The position numbers and the translations under genes were made by a program. Under the pieces are notes generated by a model. That model did no database searches and was not told the DNA's origin. It saw only the letters and a program-made list of their open reading frames with translations. A DNA stretch of 64,000 bases from Pseudarthrobacter phenanthrenivorans (GTDB lineage Bacteria; Actinomycetota; Actinomycetes; Actinomycetales; Micrococcaceae), in contig NZ_JWTB01000004.1 in assembly GCF_000813845.1 (NCBI RefSeq), positions 1 through 64,000 of the forward strand. Reading direction: 5' to 3'. The first letter of the stretch is position 1. The number at the start of each line of letters is the position of its first letter. This document shows positions 18,085-26,920 of the stretch, one piece after another.

Positions 18085-19251
18085 TCAGTTGCCTTTGACG
18101 TTGACCAACTGCCGCAGCTTGTGCCGCACCCTGACAAGGTCCGCGGCGTCCTGCATCACCTGGTCGATCGGCTTATAGGCGGCCGGGATCTCGTCGATGA
18201 AGGCCTCCGATGCGCGGAACTCAATCCCGCGCATGGCCCGCTTCAGTTCCTCCAGTGTGAAGGCCTTGCGGGCGGCGTTGCGGGAGTACTCCCGGCCGGC
18301 GCCGTGCGGGGAGGAGTTCAGTGACGCCGGGTTGCCCAGGCCTTCCACCACATAGGACGCCGTCCCCATGGACCCGGGAATGAGCCCGGGATCGCCCGGC
18401 CCGGCCTTGATGGCACCCTTGCGGGACACCCATACCGACTTCCCGTAATGCGTCTCCTGCTCGGTGAAGTTGTGGTGGCAGTTGATCCGTTCGCGTTCCC
18501 GCACGGGGCCACCCACCCAGCGGCTGAACCGGGCCGTCACGCGGTCCATCATTTCCTCCCGGTTCAGCAGGGCGAAGTGCTGGGCCCAGCGCAGCTCGGC
18601 GATGTAGCGCTCAAACTGCGGGGTGCCCTCGTCCAGGTAGGCGAGGTCGGGGTCCGGCAGGTAAATCTGGTGCTTCCTGCTGACGTGCTGGGCGACGCCG
18701 ATGTGGTGCTGCGCGATCCTGTTGCCGATGCCCCGCGAGCCCGAGTGCAGGAAGAGCCACACGCCGTCGTCCTCGTCCGCCGACACCTCAATGAAGTGGT
18801 TACCCGAGCCCAGGGACCCCAGCTGCAGTTCCCACTTGTCGACGTACTGCCCGGGGTTGAAGCCGGCCTTCGCGGCCCGGCGCTTCAGCTCGGCAATCCG
18901 CGGCTCCGCCGTAGCCAGGACTTTCCGGTTGTTGTGCCCGGCGGACAGCGGAATGACCCGCTCGATGTCCTCCCGCAGGCTCTTCCGGTCCTTGGGCAGG
19001 TCCTTCACCGAGTACTGGGTGCGGACCGCGATCATGCCGCAGCCGATGTCCACACCCACTGCCGCGGGGATGATGGCGCGCAGCGTGGGAATCACGGAGC
19101 CCACCGTGGCCCCTTTGCCCAGGTGCGCGTCCGGCATCAGCGCCAGGTGCGGGTAGATGAACGGCAGCCCCGCCGTCATCACTGCCTGTTCGCGGGTCTT
19201 GTCATCCAGGATGGACGCCCAGTTCAGAAGCTTGGGACTGATGTTTTCCAC
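18085..19251 (-). CDS. rtcB: RtcB family RNA ligase
   Basis: Protein of 388 aa matching RtcB, the GTP- and manganese-dependent ligase that joins 2',3'-cyclic phosphate (or 3'-phosphate) and 5'-hydroxyl RNA ends. Seen features: LMPDAHLGKGATVGSVIPT near 38-56, the metal-binding Asp/Cys of VGVDIGCGM near 67-75, HSGSRGIGNRIAQHH near 174-188, and CHHNFTEQE near 255-263. The C-terminal half is slightly shorter than in E. coli RtcB, as in many actinobacterial homologues. GTG start with GGGAGGCGGCA upstream. No archease or RtcA gene is adjacent; it stands alone between the sulfonate operon and an SRPBCC gene. Confidence 0.9.
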   Translation of the reverse strand: MENISPKLLNWASILDDKTREQAVMTAGLPFIYPHLALMPDAHLGKGATVGSVIPTLRAIIPAAVGVDIGCGMIAVRTQYSVKDLPKDRKSLREDIERVIPLSAGHNNRKVLATAEPRIAELKRRAAKAGFNPGQYVDKWELQLGSLGSGNHFIEVSADEDDGVWLFLHSGSRGIGNRIAQHHIGVAQHVSRKHQIYLPDPDLAYLDEGTPQFERYIAELRWAQHFALLNREEMMDRVTARFSRWVGGPVRERERINCHHNFTEQETHYGKSVWVSRKGAIKAGPGDPGLIPGSMGTASYVVEGLGNPASLNSSPHGAGREYSRNAARKAFTLEELKRAMRGIEFRASEAFIDEIPAAYKPIDQVMQDAADLVRVRHKLRQLVNVKGN

Positions 19252-19325
19252 TGCCGCCTCCCGCCGCGGTGACCAGGACTAGGGTAAGTCCTAGGCTAAC
19301 CCCGCCTTCGAGAGGAGAAGCAGCC

Positions 19326-19763
19326 ATGGTCAACGTCCAGACGGACATCCACATCAACAGGCCGCGCGCCTACGTGGCGGGCTTCGCGGCGGACCCGGAC
19401 AACGCCCCCCGGTGGTACGTCAACATCCATTCCTCGCAGCGGCTGGACGGCGGCCCGTTGGGCACGGGCTCAAAGGTGGCCTTCACCGCGAAGTTCCTGG
19501 GGCGGGAGCTCAACTACACCTACGAGTTCGTGGAGTACGTCCCGGGTGAAAAGCTGGTGATGCGCACGGACCAGGGACCGTTTCCCATGCAGACCACCTA
19601 CACGTGGACGGACGACGGCGGCGGGACCCGGATGACCCTGGGCAACAGCGGGAGCCCCTCGGGTTTCTCCCGGCTGGCCGGGCTGGTCATGGAGCCGATG
19701 ATGCGCCGCGAGAACCGGAAGGACCTGGAGCGGCTCAAGGCGATCCTCGAGGGACGGCAGTAG
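19326..19763 (+). CDS. SRPBCC family protein
   Basis: Protein of 145 aa with a polyketide-cyclase/START-like pattern: INRPRAYVAGFAADPDNAPR near 9-28, then W-Y, then FLGRELNYTYEFVEYVPGEK and a C-terminal helix of ENRKDLERLKAILEG. It probably binds a small hydrophobic ligand. The ATG at 19326 is backed by GAGAGGAGAAG; the frame is open to 19269 without another ribosome site. It is divergent from rtcB. Confidence 0.8.
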   Translation: MVNVQTDIHINRPRAYVAGFAADPDNAPRWYVNIHSSQRLDGGPLGTGSKVAFTAKFLGRELNYTYEFVEYVPGEKLVMRTDQGPFPMQTTYTWTDDGGGTRMTLGNSGSPSGFSRLAGLVMEPMMRRENRKDLERLKAILEGRQ

Positions 19764-19784
19764 GCCCCGGCCCTGGACACGACA

Positions 19785-19847
19785 AAACCGCGGCTTGTTC
19801 GCGTGTCCGTCCCTTGAAGGTTCGGATCTGCGAACAAGCCGCGGTTT
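19785..19847. terminator. Perfect 18-bp inverted repeat between convergent genes
   Basis: AAACCGCGGCTTGTTCGC (19785-19802) is exactly inverted at 19830-19847 around a 27-nt loop. Position after the SRPBCC gene and after the cysN stop suits a bidirectional terminator; the A/T ends give a T-tail on both strands. Confidence 0.7.
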
Positions 19848-19859
19848 CGGGGGCAGGAC

Positions 19860-21269
19860 CTAGATGCTGTAGCGCTCGTCCTCGTGGTCGCCCGGGTGGT
19901 CCTTGACCAGGCCTGCGGCCAGCGTGTTGCCGTCCAGTGGATCGATCACCAGGAACGCACCGGTGCGGCGGTGGTGCAGGTAGTTTTCCAGCGGCAGCGG
20001 TGCGGCGAGCCGGAGCTGCGCGTGCCCGATGTCGTTCAGTTCCAGGGTGGACGCCGGCTCCAGCTTGAAGGAGGCCAGGTCCAGCTTGCCGGTGACGTTG
20101 CGGACCATCGCCTGCACGGTACGGGTGCCGTGCTTGACCAGCACCTTCTGGCCTTCCCGGAGGGGCTTGGGCGAGAGCCAGCAGAGGGCCGCGTACAGAT
20201 CCGCGGAGGCTTCGCGGACGGTGCCGGCAGCAGCGATGGTGTCTCCGCGCGCGACGTCGAACTCGTCCGCCAGCCGGATGGCCACGGACTGCGGCGCGGC
20301 GGCTTCCTCAAGGGAGGCACCGGCGAAGTCGATCCCCACCACGGTGGTGGTGCGCGGGTCCTGGCCGGGAGTCAGGACGGAGACCTTGTCGCCCACCTTC
20401 ACGGAACCTTCAGTGATCTGGCCGGCGTAGGCGCGGTAGTCACGGAAGGCCTCCACGTCCAGGCCGGCGGCCACGGCATCCGGTGCGAGGGCACCCTGCG
20501 GCCGGATGACCAGCTGCACGGGGAAGCGGAAGCTTTCCAGGTGGCTTTCCAGTTCGTCGGCCGCCGGGAGGGTTTCGAGGACCTCCAGCAGGGCCGGCCC
20601 GGTGTACCAGGGGGTGCGCTCGGAGCGGTCCACCACGTTGTCGCCGTCGAGGGCGGAGACGGGGATGACCAGCAGGTCGCTGATGCCGTCGGCGCCGAGG
20701 CCCAGCTCACGGCCCACCTGTTGCACGTCGGCTTCGATGTCGCGGAACACGGATTCGCTGAAGTCCACCAGGTCGATCTTGTTCACGGCAACGATCACGT
20801 GCGCCACGCGCAGCAGCTGCAGCACGGACAGGTGCCGGCGGGTCTGCTCCAGGACACCCTTGCGGGCGTCGATGAGCACGACGACGGCATCCGCGGTGGA
20901 TGCGCCCGTCACCGTGTTCTTGGTGTACTGCACGTGCCCGGGGCAGTCGGCCAGGATGAAGCTGCGGCGGTCGGTGGCGAAGTAGCGGTAGGCCACGTCG
21001 ATGGTGATGCCCTGTTCGCGTTCGGCGCGCAGGCCGTCGGTCAGCAGGGCAAGATCGATCCCGCCCTTGTCTCCGCCGAAGCCGCGGTCGGCCGAGGTGC
21101 GGGCCACGGCGTCGAGCTGGTCGGCGAGGATGGCCTTGGAGTCGTGGAGGAGGCGGCCCACCAGGGTGGACTTGCCGTCGTCGACCGATCCTGCGGTGGC
21201 GAACCGGAAGAGGGTGGTGGGCAGGGCTTCGTTGATGGATTCGGCCGGAATCTCAGAAATCGTGGTCAT
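19860..21269 (-). CDS. cysN: Sulfate adenylyltransferase, GTPase subunit
   Basis: Translation-factor-type GTPase of 469 aa that drives APS formation with CysD. G1 GSVDDGKST (27-35), G3 DCPGH (108-112) and G4 NKID (163-166) are intact, followed by two beta-barrel domains. There is no C-terminal APS kinase extension, so it is not a CysNC fusion. Its ATG shares a base with the cysD stop (TAATG), which implies translational coupling. Last gene of the cysIHDN operon. Confidence 0.94.
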   Translation of the reverse strand: MTTISEIPAESINEALPTTLFRFATAGSVDDGKSTLVGRLLHDSKAILADQLDAVARTSADRGFGGDKGGIDLALLTDGLRAEREQGITIDVAYRYFATDRRSFILADCPGHVQYTKNTVTGASTADAVVVLIDARKGVLEQTRRHLSVLQLLRVAHVIVAVNKIDLVDFSESVFRDIEADVQQVGRELGLGADGISDLLVIPVSALDGDNVVDRSERTPWYTGPALLEVLETLPAADELESHLESFRFPVQLVIRPQGALAPDAVAAGLDVEAFRDYRAYAGQITEGSVKVGDKVSVLTPGQDPRTTTVVGIDFAGASLEEAAAPQSVAIRLADEFDVARGDTIAAAGTVREASADLYAALCWLSPKPLREGQKVLVKHGTRTVQAMVRNVTGKLDLASFKLEPASTLELNDIGHAQLRLAAPLPLENYLHHRRTGAFLVIDPLDGNTLAAGLVKDHPGDHEDERYSI

Positions 21270-22213
21270 TAGAAGTACCCGTCCTTCTTGCGGTCTTCCA
21301 TGGCGGCCTCGGAGATGCGGTCATCTGCGCGGGTGGCGCCACGTTCGGTCAGGGTGGAGGCGGCGACTTCAACCACGACGTCGGACACCGTAAACGCGTT
21401 GGACTCGACGGCGCCGGTGCAGGACATGTCGCCCACCGTGCGGTAGCGGACGGTCTTGGTGATGACTTCCTCATCCGGGCGGGGCTGGGACACCTCGCCC
21501 ACGGCGCGCCACATGCCGTCGCGGGCGAAGACCTCGCGCTCGTGGGCGTAGTACAGGCCGGGGAGTTCAATGTTCTCGCGCTCGATGTAGCGCCAGATAT
21601 CCAGCTCGGTCCAGTTGCTGATGGGGAACGCACGGACGTGCTGGCCCACGGTGTGGCGGCCGTTGTAGAGGTTCCACAGCTCGGGGCGCTGGTTGCGCGG
21701 GTCCCACTGGCCGAACTCGTCACGGAGGCTGAGGATGCGCTCCTTGGCGCGGGCCTTGTCCTCGTCGCGGCGGCCGCCGCCGAAGACGGCGTCGAACTTG
21801 TTCTGCTGGATGGCGTCCAGCAGCGGGACGGTCTGCAGCGGGTTGCGGGTGCCGTCGGCGCGCTCGGCGAGTTCGCCGCGGTCGATGAACTCCTGCACGG
21901 AGCCCACCACGAGCTTCAGGCCCAGGCGCTCGACGGTGCGGTCACGGAAGTCGATGACCTCGGGGAAGTTGTGCCCGGTGTCCACGTGCAGCACGGGGAA
22001 CGGCACCTTGCCCGGCCAGAACGCCTTGGTGGCCAGGTGCAGCATCACCACGGAGTCCTTGCCGCCGGAGAACAGCAGCGCGGGCTTCTCGAACTCGGCA
22101 ACAACCTCGCGGATGATGTGGATGGCTTCGGATTCGAGGGTGTCCAGGCTGGACAGGCGCGTGGTTACGGCGGTGTCAGTCACCTGGGTCTCCTCGGAAA
22201 GGGATGTGCTCAT
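21269..22213 (-). CDS. cysD: Sulfate adenylyltransferase, catalytic subunit
   Basis: ATP sulfurylase small subunit of 314 aa, an N-type PP-loop enzyme with SGGKDS at 49-54. It converts sulfate and ATP to APS with CysN. The start is the ATG at 22213, which overlaps the cysH stop as ATGA; the frame upstream of it is only a shadow of cysH, although an ATG at 22228 is in frame. It ends with the family-typical KKDGYF. Confidence 0.93.
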   Translation of the reverse strand: MSTSLSEETQVTDTAVTTRLSSLDTLESEAIHIIREVVAEFEKPALLFSGGKDSVVMLHLATKAFWPGKVPFPVLHVDTGHNFPEVIDFRDRTVERLGLKLVVGSVQEFIDRGELAERADGTRNPLQTVPLLDAIQQNKFDAVFGGGRRDEDKARAKERILSLRDEFGQWDPRNQRPELWNLYNGRHTVGQHVRAFPISNWTELDIWRYIERENIELPGLYYAHEREVFARDGMWRAVGEVSQPRPDEEVITKTVRYRTVGDMSCTGAVESNAFTVSDVVVEVAASTLTERGATRADDRISEAAMEDRKKDGYF

Positions 22214-22938
22214 ACGTGAAGTCCGCATTCTGTCTTGTCGGTTCCTGCCCAGCGGCCGGCGCGGGGGTCTTCGCCGGGCGCCACCTTGCGGGTGCAGGGC
22301 TGGCAGCCAATGGAGGGGTAACCCTGCGAGAGCAGCGGGTTGACGGGGAGGAGGTTGTCCTCGGAGTACTGGACCAGCTGGTCGAAGGTCCAGGCTGCCA
22401 TCGGGTTGACCTTGACCAGCCCGTTCTTCTCGTCCCAGGTGATCAGCGGGGTGTTGGTGCGCGTGGGGGCTTCGTCGCGGCGGACGCCGGTGAACCAGAG
22501 TTCGTAGCCGGCCAGGGTCCGCTGCAGCGGGGCCACCTTGCGGAGGGCGCAGCACTGGGCGGCGTCCCGGGCGAAGAGGTTTTTGCCCAGCAGCCGGTCC
22601 TGCTGCTCCACGGTGTTCTCCGGCAGCACGTCCACCACGTTGACGCGGAGGTTCGCGGCCACCTCGTCACGGGTGGCGTAGGTTTCCGGGAAGTGGTAGC
22701 CGGTCTCCAGGAACAGGACGTCGACGCCGGGCATCTGGTCCGCCACCAGGGCGGGCAGGACGGCGTCGGCCATGGAGCAGGCGACGGCGACCGCGGGCAG
22801 GTCGAAGTTGCGCTCCACCCAGGCGATCACGTCGCGGGCGGGGGCGTCCCAGCCGAGCTCGGCGGCGCCGGCTTCGGCGAGGGCCTTCAGCTCTTCGACA
22901 GGGCGCTTGGCCGGTGCGGGTGCGAGATGCTTTGCCAT
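22210..22938 (-). CDS. cysH: Assimilatory adenylylsulfate (APS) reductase
   Basis: Thioredoxin-dependent reductase of 242 aa. The cysteine pairs CC (129-130) and CxxC (212-215) that bind a [4Fe-4S] cluster mark it as the APS-using bacterial type rather than the cluster-free PAPS reductase. The catalytic Cys238 lies in the C-terminal ECGLH. This agrees with the absence of an APS kinase gene here. Its ATG overlaps the cysI stop (TAATG) and its stop overlaps the cysD ATG. Confidence 0.93.
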   Translation of the reverse strand: MAKHLAPAPAKRPVEELKALAEAGAAELGWDAPARDVIAWVERNFDLPAVAVACSMADAVLPALVADQMPGVDVLFLETGYHFPETYATRDEVAANLRVNVVDVLPENTVEQQDRLLGKNLFARDAAQCCALRKVAPLQRTLAGYELWFTGVRRDEAPTRTNTPLITWDEKNGLVKVNPMAAWTFDQLVQYSEDNLLPVNPLLSQGYPSIGCQPCTRKVAPGEDPRAGRWAGTDKTECGLHV

Positions 22939-24683
22939 TACTGCAGTGCCTCCTCGTCTGCTGCGTGGGCCCATTCGGCGAAGGTCTGGCCTTCGCCGCG
23001 GTCGGCGACGAACCGGCGCACCACGCGCTCCACATAGTCGGGCAGGTCGTCGACGTAGACCTTCAGGCCGCGCACGGTGCGGCCCAGGCCGGCTTCCTCG
23101 CGGTCGTTGTTTGCCAGCCCGCCGCCCAGGTGGACCTGGAAACCCGGGGAGGGATCGCCGTCGGGCGTTGGCAGCATCATGCCCTTGAGGCCGATGTCCG
23201 CCGTCTGGATGCGGGCGCACGAGTTGGGGCAGCCGTTGATGTGCAGCGACAGTGCCTGCGGCAGCTGGCCGGAGCCGGCGAGGTCGGCCAGGCGGCGTTC
23301 CAGCTCGGCGACGGCGGTGGCGGCCGTGTACTTGGTCTCCACAATGGCCAGCTTGCAGTACTCGATGCCGGTGCAGGCGATGGTGCCGCGGCGGAACACG
23401 GACGGCCGGGCGGACAGGCCAAGGGTGTCCAGCTCGGTGATGAGCGGCTCCACCTGGTCCTTCTCGACGTCCAGCACCACAATCTTCTGGTGCGGGGTGG
23501 TGCGCAGGCGGTAGGAGCCGCGGGCCTCGAGGGTGTCGGCGAGCTTGACCAGGGCGGCGCCGGAGAGCCGGCCGGCGATGGGGGTGGCGCCGATGAAGAA
23601 CTTGCCGTCCTTCTGCTCGTGCACGCCCACGTGGTCGCCGGGAGTGGCCGGCTTGGGGGCGGCGGGACCGTCGGCCAGCTTGTAGCCCAGGTATTCGTCC
23701 TCCAGGATCTGGCGGAACTTTTCCGGGCCCCAGTCGGCCAGCAGGAACTTCAGGCGGGCCTTGGTGCGCATGCGGCGGTAGCCGTAGTCCCGGAAGATGC
23801 TGGTGACGCCCAGCCACACGTCGGCGGCCTGGTCCGGCTGGACGAAGGCGCCCAGGCGCTTGCCGAGCATCGGGTTGGTGGACAGCGCGCCGCCCACCCA
23901 GAGGTCGTAGCCAACGCCGAGCTCGGGGTGGCGGACCCCCACGAAGGCGCAGTCGTTGATCTCGTGGACCACGTCCTGGCTGGGGTGCCCGGTGATCGCG
24001 GTCTTGTACTTGCGCGGCAGGTTGGACAGCAGCGGGTTGCCGATGAACCGCTCCCCCAGCTCGGCGATGAGCGGGGTGGGGTCGATGATCTCGTCCTTGG
24101 CGATGCCGGCGACGGGCGAACCCAGGATGACGCGGGGCACGTCGCCGCAGGCTTCGGTGGTGGACAGGCCCACGGACTCCAGCCGGTTCCAGATCTCGGG
24201 GATGTCCTCCACGCGGATCCAGTGCAGCTGGATGTTCTGCCGGTCGGTGAGGTCGGCGGAGTCCCGGGCAAAGTCCACGGAAATCTGGCCGATGACGCGC
24301 AGCTGCTCGGTGGTAAGGGCACCGCCGTCGATCCGCACGCGCAGCATGAAGTACTTGTCCTCAAGCTCGTGCGGCTCAAGGGTTGCGGTCTTGCCGCCGT
24401 CGATCCCGGGCTTGCGCTGGGTGTAGAGGCCCCACCAGCGAAAACGGCCGTGCAGGTCCTGGCCGGGGATGGCGTCGAAGCCTTCCTTGGCGTAGATGGT
24501 CTCGATACGCTCGCGGACGTTCAGGCCGTCGTCTTCCTGTTTCCAGGTTTCGTTGGCGTTCAGCGGCGTCTTGCCGTCCACTTTCCACTGCCCGTGCGGT
24601 TTTGCAGCGGGGCGGGACGGGCGTGCGGGGCGCTTGGCGGCAGCGGAGTCCGCCGACGCTCCGGCTAGAGCTGTATCAGTCAT
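22938..24683 (-). CDS. cysI: Siroheme-dependent sulfite (nitrite/sulfite) reductase
   Basis: Protein of 581 aa with two ferredoxin-like half domains and two catalytic domains. The siroheme/[4Fe-4S] ligands are present as C-x5-C (C437, C443 in ACTGIEYC) and C-x3-C (C485, C489 in CPNSC). It reduces sulfite to sulfide with six electrons, probably from ferredoxin in this ferredoxin-type enzyme; nitrite reductase activity is a family alternative, but the cysHDN context favours sulfite. First gene of the operon. The ATG lacks a ribosome site and follows a -10-like element by six bases. Confidence 0.93.
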   Translation of the reverse strand: MTDTALAGASADSAAAKRPARPSRPAAKPHGQWKVDGKTPLNANETWKQEDDGLNVRERIETIYAKEGFDAIPGQDLHGRFRWWGLYTQRKPGIDGGKTATLEPHELEDKYFMLRVRIDGGALTTEQLRVIGQISVDFARDSADLTDRQNIQLHWIRVEDIPEIWNRLESVGLSTTEACGDVPRVILGSPVAGIAKDEIIDPTPLIAELGERFIGNPLLSNLPRKYKTAITGHPSQDVVHEINDCAFVGVRHPELGVGYDLWVGGALSTNPMLGKRLGAFVQPDQAADVWLGVTSIFRDYGYRRMRTKARLKFLLADWGPEKFRQILEDEYLGYKLADGPAAPKPATPGDHVGVHEQKDGKFFIGATPIAGRLSGAALVKLADTLEARGSYRLRTTPHQKIVVLDVEKDQVEPLITELDTLGLSARPSVFRRGTIACTGIEYCKLAIVETKYTAATAVAELERRLADLAGSGQLPQALSLHINGCPNSCARIQTADIGLKGMMLPTPDGDPSPGFQVHLGGGLANNDREEAGLGRTVRGLKVYVDDLPDYVERVVRRFVADRGEGQTFAEWAHAADEEALQ

Positions 24684-24689
24684 GCATCG

Positions 24690-24719
24690 ACTGTAGGGCG
24701 ACGCCGAATAGCGTCACAA
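24690..24719 (-). promoter_or_regulatory. Leaderless promoter of the cysIHDN operon
   Basis: Minus strand: -35 TTGTGA (24714-24719), 18 nt, -10 TACAGT (24690-24695), six bases, ATG. TGTGACGC (24711-24718) overlaps the -35, a position suited to a repressor or to activator-polymerase contact. GGCCTTTGTG precedes it, as at cobA. Confidence 0.62.
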
Positions 24720-24737
24720 AGGCCCGGAAACGCTAAG

Positions 24738-25607
24738 TCACCTAGGGAAATATTTCGTCACGAAACGCCGGACGGCCTTGAAGAAGCCTCCCTGCTGTGC
24801 ATCGGCGGGCACCTCGGTGGGGGCTGCGGCGGGAGCCGCGGGGGCGGCCTGTTCGGGGGCCTCGGCGCGGGTTGAATTCATCCGGGCGACGGCGGCGTCA
24901 TACCTGTCCAGCGCAATTTCGGCCAGCACGCGGGAGGGCAGCAGCGGCGCGGTCACGACGTCGGCACCCGCCTTGGCCAGCTGGTCGTGGAAGAAGCCCG
25001 GCGCCAGGAGGTACGAGGCAACCACCACGCGCCCGCCGACGTCGACCGCCCCTGCGGACTCCCCCGCCCCGGCCCCCCCGGCAAGTTCCTCGCGAAGCAT
25101 GGCGACGGCGTCGGGCACGGACGGCTTGGCGGACGCACCGTAGGCGGCCACGATGCGGTTGGACCGCAGCTCCCGCAGCTGGCCCACCAACTCCTCCACG
25201 CTGACGGCGGCGTTCGGGTTGGAGGAGCCGGCCGCGGCCAGCACGATGACGTCGTTGTCCGTGGTGCCGGCCTCCCGCAGCCGCTGGTCCAGCAGTTGGG
25301 CGAGCCGCGGGTCGGGACCCAGCGGCGCGGCGGCCGCACTGCCCGGACGGCTTTTCACGGCACGGGCAATATCCACTTTCACGTGGTAGCCAACGCTCAG
25401 CAACAAAGGAACCACGACGGCGGGTTCCCCGGCCGGCAGGCCCGCCACCACGTCCACCAGGTCGGGCTGCTGGACGTCCACGTAGGCCTCCCGGACATCC
25501 AGTCCGGGGCGGAGTTCGGCGATGGCAGCGCGCAGGGCGTTGACCTCCGCGGCTCCCTGTGTGTTGGACGTCCCATGGGCGCAGGCGATCATGATGGGGC
25601 TGTTCAT
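24738..25607 (-). CDS. Sirohydrochlorin chelatase (CbiX/SirB-like)
   Basis: Protein of 289 aa. The metal-chelatase His is in MIACAHGTSN (residues 6-15), and the second conserved His in LLLSVGYHVKVDI (near 90-102), the CbiX/SirB pattern. It likely inserts iron into sirohydrochlorin to complete siroheme for CysI. A C-terminal extension of about 50 Ala/Pro/Glu-rich residues ends in a basic GGFFKAVRRFVTKYFPR stretch, possibly for membrane or partner contact. I start at the ATG at 25607; the frame upstream is antisense to the next gene. It lies 54 nt before the cysI start in the reverse sense, that is, it transcribes toward cysI. Confidence 0.88.
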   Translation of the reverse strand: MNSPIMIACAHGTSNTQGAAEVNALRAAIAELRPGLDVREAYVDVQQPDLVDVVAGLPAGEPAVVVPLLLSVGYHVKVDIARAVKSRPGSAAAAPLGPDPRLAQLLDQRLREAGTTDNDVIVLAAAGSSNPNAAVSVEELVGQLRELRSNRIVAAYGASAKPSVPDAVAMLREELAGGAGAGESAGAVDVGGRVVVASYLLAPGFFHDQLAKAGADVVTAPLLPSRVLAEIALDRYDAAVARMNSTRAEAPEQAAPAAPAAAPTEVPADAQQGGFFKAVRRFVTKYFPR

Positions 25608-25667
25608 AGGGGTTAGCGTAACGTTGGAGCCGCCCTGTCCGCCCTCTTTGAATTGCCGGGACGCTCC

Positions 25668-26321
25668 ATGACATTCGCCTTTGACAACTCCCCGGTGTGG
25701 CTGGATCTGCTGGGCGTGTTCTTCTTTGCCGTCTCGGGCTCGCTGCTGGCGGCGCGGAAGCAGATCGATATTGTCGGGTCCCTGCTGCTGGCCTCCCTGG
25801 TGGGGCTTGGCGGCGGCGTGATCCGCGACATCATCCTTGCCGTGGTCCCCGCAGCGTTCACCAACCCCGCGTATCTGGTTCCGCCGCTGCTGGCCACCGT
25901 GCTGGTGTTCTTCCTGTTCTCCAGCGTCCAGCGCTACACGTCGCTGCTGGTCCTGTTCGACGCCGCCGGCCTGGCGCTGTTCTGCATGACCGGCACGCTG
26001 AAGGCGCTGGCCACGGGGTTGAATCCGGTGGCTTCGGTGCTGCTGGGAGTAACGACGGCGGTGGGCGGTGGCCTGCTGCGGGACATTACCGCCAACGAGG
26101 TTCCGGAACTGTTCAACCCCAAGGACATTTATGCCCTGCCCGCGTTCCTGGGCTCCTTGTTGACGGCAATCCTGTGGGTTTTCGGCGTGTTCAACGTCCT
26201 GACGGCGGCAGGCATCGCGGCTGTGGTTTTCACGTTCCGGGTGCTTGCCTGGCGGCGCTCCTGGCAGGCGCCCCTCGCGGTGCGTGGCTGGCAACGCCGG
26301 GCGGCCGATCCGGGCCTCTGA
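25668..26321 (+). CDS. TRIC cation channel family protein (UPF0126)
   Basis: Membrane protein of 217 aa with about seven hydrophobic helices and an internal duplication. Each half carries the TRIC glycine motif: GGGVIRD (48-54) and GGGLLRD (133-139). Prokaryotic TRIC proteins form trimeric monovalent-cation channels. ATG at 25668; a TTG at 25653 is also in frame. Divergent from the chelatase gene with a 60-nt gap. Confidence 0.88.
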   Translation: MTFAFDNSPVWLDLLGVFFFAVSGSLLAARKQIDIVGSLLLASLVGLGGGVIRDIILAVVPAAFTNPAYLVPPLLATVLVFFLFSSVQRYTSLLVLFDAAGLALFCMTGTLKALATGLNPVASVLLGVTTAVGGGLLRDITANEVPELFNPKDIYALPAFLGSLLTAILWVFGVFNVLTAAGIAAVVFTFRVLAWRRSWQAPLAVRGWQRRAADPGL

Positions 26322-26361
26322 GGGTTCGGCGCGATGTCATTTTGGGGGCCTCCGGATTGGC

Positions 26362-26367
26362 TAGGAT
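26362..26367 (+). promoter_or_regulatory. Candidate leaderless -10 element of the SUKH-like gene
   Basis: TAGGAT is followed by six bases and the ATG at 26374. This supports the second of two neighbouring in-frame ATGs as the start. Confidence 0.4.
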
Positions 26368-26373
26368 ATGAGC

Positions 26374-26802
26374 ATGACTGACATGTTCCTCGAGAAGTTC
26401 CGTGCGCTTGTTCCGAAGTATCTCGAGGATGAATGGCAGGAAGAGGACGGCCTGACGCCCGAGGAGCTGGACAAGGCCCTCGCCGACCACCAGTTCCAGA
26501 TCCCGCTGGTCCTGCGCGAGTTCTATCTCGCCCTGGGCGGCTGCGAGGACCTGATGGAGGCGTACCACTACTTCTGGGACCCCGAGGAGCTCGAGGTCGA
26601 TGACGAGGGCTTCCTGATGTTCCTCGAGGATGAAGAGGAACAGTTCACCTGGGGCTTCCGGGTAGGCGACCTCGGCGTCCCTGACCCCATCGTGTACCGG
26701 CGCAACAATGCCCGCGGCCAATGGAAGTCCGAGGAAGGGACCTTCTCCGAGTTCGTCTTCGACATGTTCGAGTGGGCGTTCGAGGACGAAGAGGAAGAGT
26801 AA
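26374..26802 (+). CDS. Acidic SMI1/KNR4 (SUKH)-like protein
   Basis: Very acidic protein of 142 aa. The segment FQIPLVLREFYLALGGCEDL (about residues 40-60), a proline followed by an FY..xGG turn, resembles the SUKH superfamily, whose members often serve as immunity proteins or regulators. The C-terminus is almost all Glu/Asp (EDEEEE). No toxin gene is adjacent, so an immunity role is only a possibility. Start at 26374 by promoter spacing; ATG 26368 is an alternative two codons upstream. Confidence 0.6.
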   Translation: MTDMFLEKFRALVPKYLEDEWQEEDGLTPEELDKALADHQFQIPLVLREFYLALGGCEDLMEAYHYFWDPEELEVDDEGFLMFLEDEEEQFTWGFRVGDLGVPDPIVYRRNNARGQWKSEEGTFSEFVFDMFEWAFEDEEEE

Positions 26803-26840
26803 AGGGCTTCCTCCTCTGGGCCCGCTGCCTTCAGCGTAAA

Positions 26841-26920
26841 TGCGTCATTTATAGGTCATTTCAGGATCAGGCCCCGGATTGCAGGGGTTTCACACCCTCT
26901 GCTGGCCTATAAATTACGCA
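26841..26920. repeat. Inverted repeat downstream of the AbiEi-like gene
   Basis: TGCGTCATTTATAGGTC (26841-26857) is inverted at 26904-26920 with two mismatches, spaced by 46 nt. The right arm supplies the stop codon of the AbiEi-like gene. A 13-mer of this arm (26910-26922) is found again, inverted, at 27849-27861 on the other side of that gene. Confidence 0.6.

Noticed and set aside
22939..23817. N-terminal extension of cysH and similar long extensions of cysD, the chelatase and corA
   Set aside because: They are out-of-frame shadows of cysI and other neighbours; the true starts overlap stop codons (TAATG, ATGA, GTGA) or have ribosome sites.
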